NCBI RefSeq assembly: GCF_018139685.1
Contig: NZ_JAGSPN010000002.1
Coordinates: forward strand, 124,001 to 188,000
DNA: 64,000 bases
Direction: 5' to 3'
From: Cognatundibacterium luofuense
Lineage (GTDB): Bacteria; Pseudomonadota; Gammaproteobacteria; Burkholderiales; Burkholderiaceae_D
The number at the start of each line of letters is the position of its first letter. Positions within the stretch are counted from its first letter, which is position 1. Below the pieces are notes generated by a model, which was given only the letters and a program-made list of their open reading frames with translations, had not been told where the DNA came from and did no database searches. Positions 10,568 through 20,100 of this stretch are shown here, piece after piece. Both the position numbers and the translations under genes were made by a program.

Positions 10568-10595
10568 ATTATACCGCCGGATATTATTACGTCAG
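10568..10595 (-). promoter_or_regulatory. Sigma70-type promoter for ybgC-tolQ-tolR-tamA-tamB
   Basis: On the minus strand, -35 CTGACG (10590-10595) and a perfect -10 TATAAT (10568-10573) are separated by 16 bp. Transcription would begin about 25 nt before the ybgC ATG. It is the only clear promoter seen ahead of the five-gene run. Confidence 0.65.
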
Positions 10596-10605
10596 CATTT
10601 ACCTG

Positions 10606-10624
10606 CAAAGCGGCAGCCCGAACT
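10606..10624 (-). terminator. Weak terminator hairpin after the SDR gene
   Basis: GGCAG and CTGCC form a short GC stem just beyond the SDR stop on the minus strand, but the following tract (GCTTTG) is T-poor, so read-through into ybgC is possible. Confidence 0.4.
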
Positions 10625-10627
10625 GCC

Positions 10628-11377
10628 TCAGGTACTGCGTTTGATGTTCAGCGGGCCAAATCCCTGACAAGCTGGCATCATTTCGATGTAATTGATATTC
10701 ACGTGCGCCGGTAATGTGGCGATCCAGTAAGCTGCTTCGGCGATATCGTCCGCAGTCAGTGGTTCCGTGCCTTCGTACACTTTTGCCGCAGCCGCATCAT
10801 CGCCACGGTAACGTACATTTGAAAACTCGGTACCACCACACAGACCCGGCGCAATATTAGTTGTACGTACACCGGTACCAACCAGATCTGCCTTCAGATT
10901 ACGGGTGAACTGATCAACAAAGGCTTTTGTTGCGCCATACACATTGCCACCCGGATACGCGACGGAACCGGCTATTGAACCGATATTAATGACCATACCG
11001 GATTTACGGGCCACCATCTCAGGCAGGATAGCGCGCGTCATCAGCACCAAACCACGGGCGTTGGTATCGATCATGGTTTCCCATTCCTCTTCTGATGCGG
11101 TATATGCAGGCTCCGTACCGAGCGCCAGCCCTGCATTATTGATCAGCACATCAATCTGACGGAATGACGGAGGCAATCCGGCCAGCATTGCCTGAATTGA
11201 TGATTTATCTGTCACATCCAGCACCACCGGCAACAATTGCGCACCGAGCTCCTGCTGCAGCGCCTGCAAACGATCCGCGCGCCGCGCTGCGGCAATCACC
11301 TGATGGCCGTTTTGCACAAAACGACGGGCCATTGCTTCTCCGAATCCTGAACTTGCTCCGGTAATCAGTACGATCAT
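10628..11377 (-). CDS. Short-chain dehydrogenase/reductase (YdfG-like)
   Basis: 249 residues with a classical SDR Rossmann fold: the cofactor motif TGASSGFG (6-13), NNAG (80-83), catalytic Ser134 in NIGSIAGS, and Tyr147/Lys151 in YGATK. Arg residues after the second strand (AARRADR) suggest NADP(H) preference. The sequence resembles E. coli YdfG, an NADP-dependent 3-hydroxy acid/serine dehydrogenase, but the substrate is inferred only from similarity. It is transcribed toward the ybgC operon, separated from it by 90 bp that include a good promoter, so it is probably a separate unit. ATG start at 11377 follows AGGAAGC. Confidence 0.85.
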   Translation of the reverse strand: MIVLITGASSGFGEAMARRFVQNGHQVIAAARRADRLQALQQELGAQLLPVVLDVTDKSSIQAMLAGLPPSFRQIDVLINNAGLALGTEPAYTASEEEWETMIDTNARGLVLMTRAILPEMVARKSGMVINIGSIAGSVAYPGGNVYGATKAFVDQFTRNLKADLVGTGVRTTNIAPGLCGGTEFSNVRYRGDDAAAAKVYEGTEPLTADDIAEAAYWIATLPAHVNINYIEMMPACQGFGPLNIKRST

Positions 11378-11537
11378 GAATGCTTCCTTTTCAGACTATG
11401 AATTCCGCACATTCGCGGTATTGAGGTTTTGTGGCTTATTTTAAATTCATTTCGACAGTAACGCAGGATAAAGCCGACAGAACAAACATTTTTCATCATT
11501 GAGATTTTCGAAATCTGCATAGCAAAAACCCGCTCGC

Positions 11538-11566
11538 TTGCCCATTCAACAGCCATCACGTAAAAT
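11538..11566 (+). promoter_or_regulatory. Probable glyA promoter upstream of the ZTP riboswitch
   Basis: -35 TTGCCC (11538-11543) and -10 TAAAAT (11561-11566) with exact 17-bp spacing. The expected start near 11573 falls just before the riboswitch aptamer, which supports the call. Confidence 0.6.
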
Positions 11567-11582
11567 CGCCGCACCATTTTGT

Positions 11583-11734
11583 TTCACGTAACTGGCGCAA
11601 GCGCGGACACAGCAAATTGTTCCTGCGATAGATGGAGGAATCCCATCAGGAAGCGTGAGATATACGGAGTTTTCTCCGTGCCGTACGCCTGGGCAGCCCG
11701 ATGGTAGAGCAAGGATGAGGCTGCCTGTCTGTTT
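11583..11734 (+). promoter_or_regulatory. ZTP (pfl-type) riboswitch with a terminator-like expression platform, leader of glyA
   Basis: The first aptamer half carries the conserved ACTGGCG element (11591-11597) and the GGAATCCCATCAGG region. A short hairpin ACGGAG-TTTT-CTCCGT lies at 11664-11679, and the hallmark CGCCTGGGCAGC of the ZTP-binding pocket and pseudoknot follows at 11686-11697. The pocket bases GGCAGCC (11692-11698) are the exact reverse complement of GGCTGCC (11719-11725), which precedes a T-rich tract ending TTTT. Ligand binding would therefore compete with a terminator stem, the usual ON-switch logic. ZTP/Z nucleotide signals shortage of 10-formyl-THF, and SHMT supplies one-carbon units, so control of glyA makes metabolic sense. 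The aptamer is confident; the platform is inferred. Confidence 0.85.
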
Positions 11735-11806
11735 TCACATCACTGACACCTCATTTTTGTCCATTCTTTAACATCGTTTCTAACTTAACAGGAAATCAGG
11801 AAAGCT

Positions 11807-13057
11807 ATGTTTGCAAAAAATCACACTCTCGCGAATATCGATCCAGAGCTGTTTGCTGCCATTGAAAAAGAAAATGTGCGTCAGGAAGAGCATATCGAGC
11901 TGATCGCGTCGGAAAACTATACTTCTCCGGCTGTCATGCAGGCGCAAGGTTCTCAACTGACCAACAAATATGCGGAAGGCTATCCGGGCAAACGTTACTA
12001 CGGTGGCTGCGAAAACGTGGACGTCGTGGAACAACTGGCCATCGACCGCCTGAAAGAATTGTTCGGCGCGAACTTCGCCAACGTTCAGCCAAATTCCGGT
12101 TCTCAGGCAAATCAGGGCGTATTCTTTGCGCTGCTGAACCCGGGCGACACCATCATGGGTATGAGTCTGGCAGAAGGCGGCCATCTGACCCACGGTATGC
12201 CACTGAACATGTCCGGCAAATGGTTCAATGTTGTTTCTTACGGCCTGAACGCACAGGAAGACATCGACTATGACGCGATGGAAAAACTGGCACGTGAAAC
12301 CAAACCAAAACTGATCATCGCCGGCGCATCTGCATTTGCACTGCGCATCGATTTCGAACGTTTCTCCAAAATCGCGAAAGAAATCGGCGCGTACTTCATG
12401 GTGGACATGGCGCATTACGCCGGTCTGATCGCGGCAGGCGTTTATCCTAATCCGGTGCCGTTTGCTGACGTTGTTACCTCCACAACACATAAGAGTCTGC
12501 GCGGCCCACGCGGCGGTATCATTCTGTCCAACGACGAAGCGATCGCAAAAAAAATCAATTCCTCGATTTTCCCTGGCTTGCAAGGCGGCCCGCTGATGCA
12601 CGTCATCGCTGGTAAAGCAGTTGCATTCAAAGAAGCACTGTCTCCGGAATTCAAAGCGTATCAGGAACAAGTTGTAAAAAATGCTGCAGCACTGGCACAA
12701 ACACTGACAGAACGCGGTCTGCGCATCGTTTCCGGCCGTACTGAATCGCACGTGATGCTGGTCGATCTGCGTCCTAAAGGTCTGACAGGTAAAGAAGCGG
12801 AAGCGATTCTGGGTTCTGCACACATGACATGCAACAAAAACGGCATCCCGAACGATCCGCAAAAACCAATGGTGACTTCCGGTATCCGTCTGGGCAGCCC
12901 TGCATTCACTACCCGCGGCTTCAAAGAAGCGGAAGCGATCAAAGTTGGTCATCTGATCGCTGACGTTCTGGATAATCCTCACGATGCAGCAACGATCGAG
13001 CGCGTGAAAGCAGAAGTCAAAAAACTGACTGAAGCCTTCCCAGTGTACGCAGCCTGA
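11807..13057 (+). CDS. glyA: Serine hydroxymethyltransferase
   Basis: 416 residues, full length. This PLP enzyme interconverts serine plus THF with glycine plus methylene-THF and is the main source of one-carbon units. The PLP lysine is Lys229 in [12 protein letters not shown]; the conserved [13 protein letters not shown] region at 55-67 and VDMAHYAGL at about 199-207 are intact. The start is preceded by AGGAAA. It is led by a ZTP riboswitch and closed by a strong hairpin terminator, after which nrdR follows. Confidence 0.98.
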   Translation: MFAKNHTLANIDPELFAAIEKENVRQEEHIELIASENYTSPAVMQAQGSQLTNKYAEGYPGKRYYGGCENVDVVEQLAIDRLKELFGANFANVQPNSGSQANQGVFFALLNPGDTIMGMSLAEGGHLTHGMPLNMSGKWFNVVSYGLNAQEDIDYDAMEKLARETKPKLIIAGASAFALRIDFERFSKIAKEIGAYFMVDMAHYAGLIAAGVYPNPVPFADVVTSTTHKSLRGPRGGIILSNDEAIAKKINSSIFPGLQGGPLMHVIAGKAVAFKEALSPEFKAYQEQVVKNAAALAQTLTERGLRIVSGRTESHVMLVDLRPKGLTGKEAEAILGSAHMTCNKNGIPNDPQKPMVTSGIRLGSPAFTTRGFKEAEAIKVGHLIADVLDNPHDAATIERVKAEVKKLTEAFPVYAA

Positions 13058-13074
13058 TAACTGTGATATAAAAC

Positions 13075-13109
13075 AACGCCACTGCCTTTGCAGTGGCGTT
13101 TTTCTTTTT
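13075..13109 (+). terminator. Rho-independent terminator of glyA
   Basis: A perfect 11-bp stem (AACGCCACTGC 13075-13085, GCAGTGGCGTT 13090-13100, loop CTTT) is followed by TTTCTTTTT. Confidence 0.92.
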
Positions 13110-13150
13110 GCGGCCGCACTCAGGTTCACTCACAGGAACGGAACATTTGC

Positions 13151-13600
13151 ATGAAATGCCCTTACTGCCACCATACTGATACTCAGGTCATCGAAACCCG
13201 TGTTTCCGAAGACGGCAGTGCCATGCGCCGCCGCCGCCGTTGCAGTGCCTGCGATAAACGCTTCACGACGTATGAACGCACGGAACTGATGATGCCGGTT
13301 ATCGTCAAGAAAAACGGCAGCCGTACAGAATATGAATCCGGCAAGCTGCGCGCCAGTTTCATGCTGGCCTTACGTAAGCGCCCCGTTTCCGCAGAAGCAA
13401 TTGACAGTGCGATCATGCATGTCGAAGAAAAATTGCTGTCCAGCGGCGAACGTGAGGTGATGTCCGTGTATCTGGGCGAACTCGTGATGCGCGAACTAAA
13501 GAAACTGGACAAAATCGCGTATATCCGTTTTGCCTCTGTCTATAAAAGTTTCAAAGATATTTCTGAATTTGCTGAGGCAATCGAAGAAATCAAGAACTGA
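13151..13600 (+). CDS. nrdR: NrdR, ATP/dATP-responsive repressor of ribonucleotide reductase genes
   Basis: 149 residues. The N-terminal zinc ribbon has CPYC (Cys3, Cys6) and CSAC (Cys31, Cys34), followed by an ATP-cone domain (about 49-139). NrdR binds paired NrdR boxes at nrd promoters when dATP occupies the cone. An upstream in-frame ATG at 13088 would overlap the glyA terminator and add an unrelated N-terminus. The start at 13151, preceded by AGGAACGGAAC, gives the canonical MKCPYC beginning and the normal family length. The glyA-nrdR neighbourhood is common in betaproteobacteria. Confidence 0.96.
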   Translation: MKCPYCHHTDTQVIETRVSEDGSAMRRRRRCSACDKRFTTYERTELMMPVIVKKNGSRTEYESGKLRASFMLALRKRPVSAEAIDSAIMHVEEKLLSSGEREVMSVYLGELVMRELKKLDKIAYIRFASVYKSFKDISEFAEAIEEIKN

Positions 13601-14062
13601 CGTAACACCCTCACTCTTTTGCAAAAACAACCATCCACATCCGCATGAAACGGGCCGCCTGAAAACTCCCGTTACGTCGTCTGCCACACAACCCGCCCGT
13701 GCATCGTCTGATCAGGCCCTGATTCAGCGAAACCATGCAGAAATCGTCATCCGGCATTTCCGGAGAGCCGGACTTTCTGCCGACAAACAGCAAATCGCTG
13801 TGCTTAACTCCGCATTTGGGTCTGAAAACACCTGAAACAGCGGTCAACAGCGTTTTTTTCAGACTCAGCCTGAGTTACCCCGTACTGAACTGAAAAAAAT
13901 ACTGAGCAAACCTGCAACACCAGCCTCACTTCCGATGGCAGCCGGATAAGTTGTTAGCAAATTTAAATCTTCTTGTCCGGATTATGCAAAACTGCTAATT
14001 TCATTCCGTTTCAAACTTGGCAAGCCAGATCTGACGGATATTGAAAAGACAAAGGAAGCAGC
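13601..14062. other. Intergenic region containing one dispersed repeat copy
   Basis: 460 bp between nrdR and the glycine-rich membrane protein gene. The repeat copy at 13735-13820 is the only element recognised. A frame open over 13530-13835 crosses it, but it overlaps nrdR out of frame and looks non-coding. The start of the next gene (14063) is preceded by AAGGAAGC. Confidence 0.5.
13735..13820 (+). repeat. Dispersed ~90-bp intergenic repeat, copy A
   Basis: Begins ATGCAGAAATCGTCATC, contains the core GAGAGCCGGACTTTCTGCCG and ends with CTCCGCATTTG. It lies 134 nt past the nrdR stop in the same orientation as the gene. Other copies: 14745-14832, 26106-26191, 36952-37037, 59134-59226, and a decayed one at 54928-55037. 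Confidence 0.85.
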
Positions 14063-14662
14063 ATGGAAACATTTACCTATCGCGGCAAAACACTGGAATT
14101 CCGCAGTATTACCGGCACGGTACTGGACACCAGCACCCGTAGCGAAACCCACATTTCCGGCGGTGGCGGCGGCGGTTATATAGGCCCGAATGGTGGCCAT
14201 ATTGATAACATCAGCATCAGATCACACAACACCACCCATCAGGAATTCTGGATAAAAACCGAAGATGGCATGGAAAAATCCGTCAATATCAGCGGCACCT
14301 CCATTCCTTTACGCGCTAATCAGCGGATTACTCTCATTTCGGCAGAACAAAAGGGACGTAATGAAGGCTGGTATGCGAGTGTGATCAACCACAATGCCAA
14401 TCAGTTTTCGTTTATTTGCGATGGCGCTTCACTGAACAACCTGATGAAACTGGAAGTATTCCCCAAACACTTTTTGCTGATCGGATTTGCGCTTTGGGCA
14501 GGACTGGCGATCGCGTTTCACGATGGCTGGCTTGCCATATTCTTCGCCACTATTGTAATGGGTATTTTCGCGATCAATAAAAATGCACGTATCAAAAGGC
14601 TCATCAGTTCACTCAACGCCCATATCGAAAAAGTCAGCCAGCCGTTTTTACAGCGCAGCTGA
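14063..14662 (+). CDS. Hypothetical membrane protein with glycine-rich segment
   Basis: 199 residues, not recognised as a named family. The N-terminal 130 residues are polar and beta-strand-like, with a run of glycines at about 33-38 (SGGGGGGYIGP) inside a THISG...SHNTTHQEFW context. Two adjacent hydrophobic helices at about 135-170 (HFLLIGFALWAGLAIAFHDGWLAIFF, in part) would anchor it, leaving a short basic amphipathic tail. There is no signal peptide, so the N-terminal domain is probably cytoplasmic. It is preceded by AAGGAAGC and flanked on both sides by copies of the dispersed repeat. Single-gene unit; no functional hint from neighbours. Confidence 0.8.
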   Translation: METFTYRGKTLEFRSITGTVLDTSTRSETHISGGGGGGYIGPNGGHIDNISIRSHNTTHQEFWIKTEDGMEKSVNISGTSIPLRANQRITLISAEQKGRNEGWYASVINHNANQFSFICDGASLNNLMKLEVFPKHFLLIGFALWAGLAIAFHDGWLAIFFATIVMGIFAINKNARIKRLISSLNAHIEKVSQPFLQRS

Positions 14663-14744
14663 GTATTCCCCTTCCTTGATTCGCAGGCCCTGAGATACCG
14701 GGCCTGCAACCTCTCCAAACAACTTCCGCCGGACTCAAAAAACA

Positions 14745-14832
14745 GCGAAATGCGGATCTTCGCATAGTGATCCGGCGCTCGCCGGCAGAAAGTCCGGGCC
14801 TCAGCAATCATCAGATGACGATAAAGGCATAT
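14745..14832 (-). repeat. Dispersed ~90-bp intergenic repeat, copy B
   Basis: Read on the minus strand: TTTATCGTCATCTGATG, core GGCCCGGACTTTCTGCCGGC, then GATCCGCATTTCG. It is more diverged than copies A and E (TGAGG in place of GGAG before the core). It lies 82 nt past the preceding plus-strand gene. Confidence 0.75.
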
Positions 14833-15030
14833 TCGGGCGAGCTGAAGACCAGCCACTTCCATCATCCTTAACAATTGGGGCAGGATGCGGCAGGCAAAGC
14901 GCCTGAATGCAGACCAGGCTTCGCAAACACAGAGAGGCGCCGGAAGATAGCCGCAGCCAGATAAGCAACCACCTGACTGAATACATTTCCGTGCAACGAA
15001 GAATCCGGGAAGCTGAAAAAATCAGTGCAG

Positions 15031-15068
15031 AAAAACAAAAAAGCCCGTCGAAACGGGCTTTTTTGTTT
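15031..15068 (-). terminator. Terminator of tRNA-His (bidirectional)
   Basis: AAGCCCGT (15041-15048) and ACGGGCTT (15053-15060) form an 8-bp stem with loop CGAA, flanked by A-runs and T-runs on both sides, so it can stop transcription in either direction. It begins 16 nt after the tRNA 3' end on the minus strand. Confidence 0.88.
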
Positions 15069-15075
15069 TGAATCT

Positions 15076-15152
15076 TGGGGTGGCTGATGGGACTCGAACC
15101 CACGACGACAGGAATCACAATCCTGGACTCTACCAACTGAGCTACAGCCACC
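15076..15152 (-). tRNA. tRNA-His (anticodon GTG)
   Basis: The minus strand reads GGTGGCTGTAGCTCAGTTGG at the 5' end, with the D-loop, anticodon arm CAGGA-TTGTGAT-TCCTG giving GTG, T-loop GGTTCGAGTCC, and an acceptor ending CAGCCACC-CCA. CCA is encoded at 15076-15078. The extra 5' G pairs opposite C73, the identity feature of histidine tRNAs. Confidence 0.96.
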
Positions 15153-15194
15153 GCTGTTTTTTCTGACTAACTTTCGTTCGTCAGAGAGCTACGC

Positions 15195-15223
15195 ATTATA
15201 GGGTAGTTACCGCGTTTTAGCAA
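15195..15223 (-). promoter_or_regulatory. Promoter of tRNA-His
   Basis: Minus strand -35 TTGCTA (15218-15223) and perfect -10 TATAAT (15195-15200) with 17-bp spacing. Transcription would start about 35 nt before the mature tRNA. Confidence 0.8.
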
Positions 15224-15263
15224 GTTCCCGCCGGCATTTTCTTTATTTTGCAATTACTGCCCC

Positions 15264-15298
15264 ACAAAGAAAAATGCCCGCTACCAGATGGTGCGGGC
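15264..15298 (-). terminator. Terminator downstream of the copper chaperone gene
   Basis: GCCCGC (15276-15281) pairs with GCGGGC (15293-15298), and on the minus strand ATTTTTCTTT follows. Another hairpin, AAGCCTG/CAGGCTT, sits right at the chaperone stop (15419-15437) but has no T-tract. Confidence 0.75.
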
Positions 15299-15436
15299 GG
15301 AAACTCACTTTTGTGAGATGAGGAGTGTGCATTGCAACTCATCCCAGACTATACGCTGCGAGCCTTCATTTAAAGTAAAGATTACATTTTATTACTTGCC
15401 GCAATATCATGATACTGAAAGCCTGCTGTTCAGGCT

Positions 15437-15883
15437 TCAGTGTACTGGCTTGGTCAGAGAGCGTACCGGCACCACCACTTCTTTGACTTCGCGCTTTTTC
15501 GCTTTATCTTCAAACGTCAGTTGCAGCGTCACTGACTCCCCTTCCGTCAGCGGCTTTTTCAAACCCATCAGCATAATGTGCATGCCACCTGGTTTCAGCG
15601 CAACATCCTGTCCCTGCGGCAATGGCAAGCCATCGATTTCACGCATACGCATGACCTGATTTTCCATTTTCATTTCATGGATTTCCGCGCGCTCAGCGGC
15701 AGACGTTGTCACCGACACCAGACGGCTGTCCTGAGAACTTTTCAATTGCATGAAAGCACCGGTTGCCGTTTGCTGCGGCACCGTCGCACGCACCCACGGC
15801 TGCGACACGACCACTTCAGCCGATGCGCTCATCATCACACAGGCTGCCGCCAGAAAAGCGATTCCGAATTTCATCGATTTCAT
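15437..15883 (-). CDS. PCu(A)C-type periplasmic copper chaperone
   Basis: 148 residues from the ATG at 15883, which has GGGAG eight bases upstream; a longer frame to 15922 lacks a ribosome site. A signal peptide (about 1-22, ending SASA) is followed by the PCuAC domain (formerly DUF461). The copper ligands of the H-x10-M-x21-H-x-M type motif are recognisable: HEMKMEN, then RMREID, then KPGGMHIMLMGL. Family members deliver Cu(I) to the CuA or CuB site of cytochrome c oxidase. It lies 65 nt after dusA and may be co-transcribed with it. No oxidase genes are adjacent, although ccoG is about 7 kb away. Confidence 0.9.
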   Translation of the reverse strand: MKSMKFGIAFLAAACVMMSASAEVVVSQPWVRATVPQQTATGAFMQLKSSQDSRLVSVTTSAAERAEIHEMKMENQVMRMREIDGLPLPQGQDVALKPGGMHIMLMGLKKPLTEGESVTLQLTFEDKAKKREVKEVVVPVRSLTKPVH

Positions 15884-15948
15884 TGATTTCACTCCCATCT
15901 CCGAATAAATCTGCGCTGACATTACGCGCTCGTTCCTGCTAAAACCAC

Positions 15949-17049
15949 TCAGGCATCCGCCGCCATCGATTGCATCACACCCTGCATCTGCGCCAGCGCC
16001 ACACGCAATAAAGCAGGGTCACCACTGGCCAGTCGCTTGCTGTCCGATAAAGTCTGGCGGAAACTGCGCGCACCCGGCAAGCCTGTCATCAGACCCAGCA
16101 TATGGCGCACCACAGAATTCAGACGCAAGCCTTTACCGTTATTGCCGTACAGTTCCAGCTGACGCTGTACGTAAGGAATCATTAGCTCGATGATGGCTTC
16201 ACGGCTCAGCGGTTCTGCACTGTCACCGTAAAAACGGGAATCGAACTCAGCCATCATATACGGATTGTGATATGCCTCACGACCGATCATAACACCATCC
16301 ACATGCGCGAGATGCTGCTGCACTTCATCGGCAGTTTTGATGCCACCGTTGATAATGATTTCCAGCTCCGGAAAATCCTGCTTTAACTGATACGCAAAAT
16401 GGTATTTCAGCGGCGGAATTTCGCGGTTTTCTTTCGGTGACAAACCTTTCAGAATCGCATTCCGCGCATGCACGATAAAGGTTTTACATCCCGCATCCGC
16501 CACAGTGCCGATGAAATCGCGGACAAAACCGTATTCTTCCACCTGATCAATCCCGATGCGATGCTTGACCGTAATATCCACATCAGTGGCGTCACGCATC
16601 GCTTTCACGCAATCTGCCACCAGTACCGGCTCAGACATCAGGCAGGCGCCGAACGCGCCTTTCTGCACACGCTCAGACGGGCAGCCGCAATTCAGATTAA
16701 TTTCATCGTAACCCCATTCCGCACCGATCACCGCACAACGCGCCAGATCCGCCGGCTCGCTGCCACCCAGTTGCAGCGCAACCGGATGTTCCGCCTCGTT
16801 GTAATTCAGATGCCGCTCCACATCTCCGTGCAATAAAGCACCGGTGGTCACCATTTCGGTGTACAGCCAGGTATGACGGGTAATCTGACGATGGAAGTAA
16901 CGACAATGCCGGTCTGTCCAGTCCAGCATAGGGGCAACGGATAAAGTTCTTGGCGGCAGCGCGCGCTTCGCACCACCCGCCTGTTGTGTATCTTTCACTT
17001 CGGGGCTTTCATTCGGTAAAACGGGAATGCCGGCAAAAAACACCGGCAA
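15949..17049 (-). CDS. dusA: tRNA-dihydrouridine synthase A
   Basis: 366 residues. The FMN-dependent TIM barrel starts at LSVAPMLDWTDRHCR (about 36-50), and the catalytic cysteine lies in NLNCGCPS (Cys123). The motifs KHRIGID and NGGI and a C-terminal helical domain are present, matching the DusA subfamily, which reduces U20/U20a in the D-loop. The first 34 residues are poorly conserved in appearance, so a later start is possible, but none has a better ribosome site that I can see. The copper chaperone gene follows on the same strand. Confidence 0.95.
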   Translation of the reverse strand: MPVFFAGIPVLPNESPEVKDTQQAGGAKRALPPRTLSVAPMLDWTDRHCRYFHRQITRHTWLYTEMVTTGALLHGDVERHLNYNEAEHPVALQLGGSEPADLARCAVIGAEWGYDEINLNCGCPSERVQKGAFGACLMSEPVLVADCVKAMRDATDVDITVKHRIGIDQVEEYGFVRDFIGTVADAGCKTFIVHARNAILKGLSPKENREIPPLKYHFAYQLKQDFPELEIIINGGIKTADEVQQHLAHVDGVMIGREAYHNPYMMAEFDSRFYGDSAEPLSREAIIELMIPYVQRQLELYGNNGKGLRLNSVVRHMLGLMTGLPGARSFRQTLSDSKRLASGDPALLRVALAQMQGVMQSMAADA

Positions 17050-17138
17050 ATCAAGGGCGTAAGTCTAACAGCAAACACGAAAAACCGCGCCCGCCGCGCG
17101 AGCCTGTTTTCCGGTTAAACACAGCGCAAACTGCCTGA

Positions 17139-20100
17139 TCAGATGCCTTCTTTCAGCAATTGCAACAAAGCATTCGCATCCAGACGGGCACTGGCATCGC
17201 CTCCTTCCAGCAGACTATCGGCCAGATCTCGTTTCTGCGCATGCAGGGCAAGGATTTTTTCTTCGATGGTATTGGACGTTACCAGACGGTAAATCGTGAC
17301 CGGTTTTTGCTGCCCCATACGGTGCGCGCGGTCTGATGCCTGATCTTCAACCGCCGGATTCCACCACGGATCAAGGTGAATCACATAATCAGCGGCAGTC
17401 AGATTTAAGCCGGTACCACCGGCTTTCAGGCTGATCAGGAACACATCACCCTCACCCGACTGGAAAGCATCGACGCGGCGCTTACGCTCCACCGGCGGCG
17501 TCGAACCATCGAGATACTGGTACGCGATATCGCGCTGTTCCAGCACTTCGCGCACCAGCGCCAGATGATCAACAAACTGGCTGAAGACCAGCACTTTGTG
17601 ACGGTTATCCAGAATCTCGGTCAGCGTATCGCTGAAAACCTGCAATTTACTGCCCTGCATTTCCTGCTGACGTAACACCAGCGAAGGATGACAACAGAAA
17701 CGGCGCAGGCGCGTGATTTCGGTCAGCACTTTCAGCGAGCTGCCATCAGCACCTTCACCGGAACTGGCCAGTTTTTCCAGCGCTTCCTGACGCAAGGCTT
17801 CGTACACATGGCGCTCTTCATCACTGAGTTCGACTTGCAGCGTGATTTCCGTACGCGGCGGCAATTCGGTCAGCACCTGTGTTTTGGTACGGCGCAAAAT
17901 GAACGGCTGAATCAGTTTTTTCAGCAATTGTTTTGCCTGCTGATTGCCTTTTTCCACCGGCAAAGCAAAGCGGTCATTGAACTGTTCTTTGCTACCCAGC
18001 AAACCCGGATTTATGAAGCGGAACAGATTCCATAATTCACCGAGATGATTTTCCACCGGCGTGCCGGTAGCGATCATACGGAAATCAGCTTCCAGCGCCA
18101 TCGCCGCCTGGCTGCGCTTGGTCGCCGCGTTTTTAATTACCTGCGCTTCGTCCAGCACCACGGTATGCCAGTGCTGACGGGCAAATACTTTCGCATCGGT
18201 TTGCAGCAAACCATAACTGGTGACCACCACATCAAATGCCGCCGGATCTTCCAGCTTGCGGCGCTGATGATAGGCGCAGATTTTTAAATCCGGCGCAAAT
18301 TTCTGCGCTTCCGCAATCCAGTTCATCGCAACTGATACCGGTGCAACCACCAGCGCAGGGCCGCCAGCTGCACGATGCAATAACAGCGCCAGTGTCTGCA
18401 CGGTTTTACCCAGACCCATATCGTCTGCCAGACAGGCACCGACACCCCAGTGTGCGAGTCGCGTCAGCCACTCGAAACCCTGCTGCTGGTATTCGCGCAA
18501 AGTGGCCTGCAATCCGGCAGGTACTTCCGGCACAAACGCATCCAGCGTACTCAGGCGTGATAATTGCTCCTGCCACGCGGCATCCACGGTCAGTTGCGCT
18601 GCTTCATCCGTGATTTCCGCAACCGCATTCGCAGACAAAGGATGCAGTCTTAACTGACCGCGTCCGTTGACTTCGCCGAGCGCACGCAATTGTTCCAGCT
18701 TGCGCTGGAAGCTTGCCGTCAGCGCCAGCCAGTCTTTTTCCCCGATCTTCAGGAAGCGGCCTTTAGCGCTGTCCATCATTTGCAGCAATTCACGCAGCGC
18801 AATGACTTTGCCATCATCCAGCACCAGCTCGCCACCGGCGACAAACCATTCACCCTGACGCTTAATACTGAGCCGCATGTTTTGCATAGAACGCGAACCG
18901 TTCAGACGATAACGTTCACCTTCCGGCCAGATCAGCGATAGGCCCTGATCTTCAAGCGCGCGCAACTGACTGAGCAATTCCAGACATTGCTCCGGCGTCT
19001 GCAATTCCCACTCGGGCATTTCCCCCGTAGCAGGCAATGCCGGACAAGCGGCAATCACTTCTGTCAGTTTTCGTTTTTCCGCGTCCGTATCGCGTGCAGC
19101 CTGCACCATACTGCCATCAACTTCACCCATCAGTACCGCTGCCCCGCTGCCCGGCATCAGCCAGCTGCCTTCAGGCAACGGGCGCACCAGCATTTGCAGG
19201 CGCAATCCTTCCTGCAAAGGCAGCAAGTGCGCGTACAGCGTGGCGTCAGCGTTAATCGTTTTAACGTTGCTCGCCAGTTCCGGCAAGTCCGAATGAATCA
19301 CCATGTGCGGCGCAATTGCCGCAATCGCATCCAGCAATTGCTGACGCGCACTGACCGGCACTTGCATACCGCGACCGAGAATGCCGGAAATCTGACGGAT
19401 TTCAGGGCTGGACTGATATACCACCAGCCGCGTCGGTGTTTCTTTGCGCCAGACCATTTGCTCATTCGGTGCGACGTAAGGATCCAGTTGCAGGGCGATA
19501 TGTTCCCCGCGCTCCTGCAATTGCAATGCGACTTCACCGCGCGCCAGATCAACACGTACTTCGGGCGCATCCATCCAGTAAATTGCCGGATGACCGGTCA
19601 TCAGCGGCAGTGCTTTCTGAATATCAAAATCATATTCAGAACCAAAAGCACCGGCAGTGCGACGAATCGCATGCGCGGTAATCTGTCTGTCCTGTTCGGT
19701 CAGATACACTGGCGGTTCCTGCAGCAAGCGGCGCAAGGCTACTGCACGCCCTTTGCTCCACGCTGCTTTACCATTGCGCTTTTGCTCACGCGGCTCAGCC
19801 CGCAATTGCTGAAATTCCATTTCCAGCATCCAGGCCAGACGGGTCTGTTCTGCAGGCGCTTCTTCTTTCGCCTCTGTCTGCGGACGCAACTGACTCAGTG
19901 CTTCCAGCGCACGCTTCCAGGGTTCTTCTTTCTGCAGAATCTGCAGTACCGGCTGCCATCCGGCTTTCTCATGCCAGCCCGCCAGCACCGGTGCCTGTGA
20001 AAAGCGTTTTACCAGCAATCCGTCTGCCTCTGCGGCAATCCAGAGATAGCCACGCGCCTGCATCAGGTCGCGCATATCGTTGAGTTTGGTCTGCAAACGC

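Noticed and set aside
11780-13129. 449-codon open frame antisense to glyA
   Set aside because: Covers glyA and its terminator; no independent evidence of coding.
13530-13835. 101-codon frame crossing the end of nrdR and repeat copy A
   Set aside because: Overlaps nrdR out of frame and most of the rest is a dispersed repeat; no ribosome site.
14801-15151. 116-codon minus-strand frame through tRNA-His
   Set aside because: Its N-terminal part is a translation of the tRNA gene itself, a common spurious call.
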